In this document: piece after piece, positions 63,877 through 64,000 of the stretch
Layout: every line of letters begins with the position of its first letter
Numbering within the stretch: position 1 is the stretch's first letter
Made by a program: the position numbers and the translations under genes
Assembly (NCBI GenBank): GCA_012845835.1
Contig: JABAKD010000003.1
Location: forward strand, 4,143,171-4,207,170
Origin: Undaria pinnatifida
Taxonomy: Eukaryota > Sar > Phaeophyceae > Laminariales > Alariaceae
DNA: 64,000 nucleotides
Direction of reading: 5' to 3'
Notes under the pieces: generated by a model
Told to the model about the DNA's origin: nothing
The model's database searches: none
What the model saw: only the letters and a program-made list of their open reading frames with translations

Positions 63877-64000
63877 TCATGCCGACCCTTTCGGTTTGGA
63901 AACGCCTCCCCCCGTCAAACCCCAGACAACCGTGTCAACCCATTCCACGGGTCCCCTCGGCCTTGCGTCCGGCACCATGCTTGCCTGTGCCACGACTCCC
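63877..64000 (-). CDS. Possible 3'-terminal coding segment, open at window end
   Basis: On the minus strand a frame enters from beyond the window and ends at a stop at 63877-63879. It reads VVAQASMVPDARPRGPVEWV, then DTVVWGLTGGGVSKPKGSA. The composition is protein-like and the GC content is higher than in the flanking repeats, but the plus strand is also open over the same stretch. No family is recognised. Confidence 0.2.
   Translation of the reverse strand, partial: GVVAQASMVPDARPRGPVEWVDTVVWGLTGGGVSKPKGSA

Overview
This is nuclear DNA from a eukaryote. It is very poor in genes and rich in repeats. The two genes that can be assembled both have spliceosomal introns with GT/AG ends. There are no prokaryotic-style operons, and most of the window is short non-autonomous mobile elements, minisatellites and microsatellites. 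A complex-I subunit of plant-like length, long repeat-filled introns and many MITE/SINE families would suit an algal or stramenopile genome, and a brown alga would be my first guess. That lineage call is inference only; nothing in the window proves it.

Genes. (1) 32760-35011, + strand: a three-exon gene for the mitochondrial complex I subunit NDUFA8 (106 aa, twin CX9C architecture). (2) 46651-51643, + strand: a three-exon gene for a 98-aa protein with a signal peptide and one membrane helix, of unknown function. (3) 10847-11451, - strand: a likely first coding exon with a low-complexity N-terminus; its continuation was not found. (4) 3-335, + strand: the 3' end of a repeat-borne ORF, probably LINE-like, whose tail recurs twice inside the NDUFA8 gene. 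A few weaker coding candidates are listed with low confidence.

Layout. 1-10 kb holds the repeat-ORF end, dispersed repeats, a 130-bp GTT tract, a C-rich tract, a MITE with a paralogous empty site, a 41-bp minisatellite and a 74-bp triplication. 10.8-11.5 kb holds the minus-strand exon. 12-32 kb holds the tRNA-derived SINE family, hAT-like and TTAA-flanked MITEs and other dispersed families. 32.7-35.0 kb is NDUFA8. 36.35-37.45 kb is a complete non-autonomous hAT element with an 8-bp target duplication. 40-46 kb is dispersed repeats and a 24-bp minisatellite. 46.6-51.6 kb is the small membrane-protein gene, whose introns hold a 24-bp minisatellite and a (TTGGG)n array. 52-64 kb is dominated by a 260-300 bp MITE family (called D here), 20-bp and 10-bp minisatellites, and a nested MITE-in-MITE.

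The clearest biological stories are: an exon-1-derived repeat array inside NDUFA8 intron 1 that provides extra splice donors and an alternative first exon; duplication of the membrane-helix exon of gene 2 next to a G-rich pentanucleotide array; a miniature (82-84 bp) TTAA-flanked MITE family; an 8-bp-TSD MITE family with CAAAGATGTCGG ends; and a tRNA-headed SINE caught inside another repeat.
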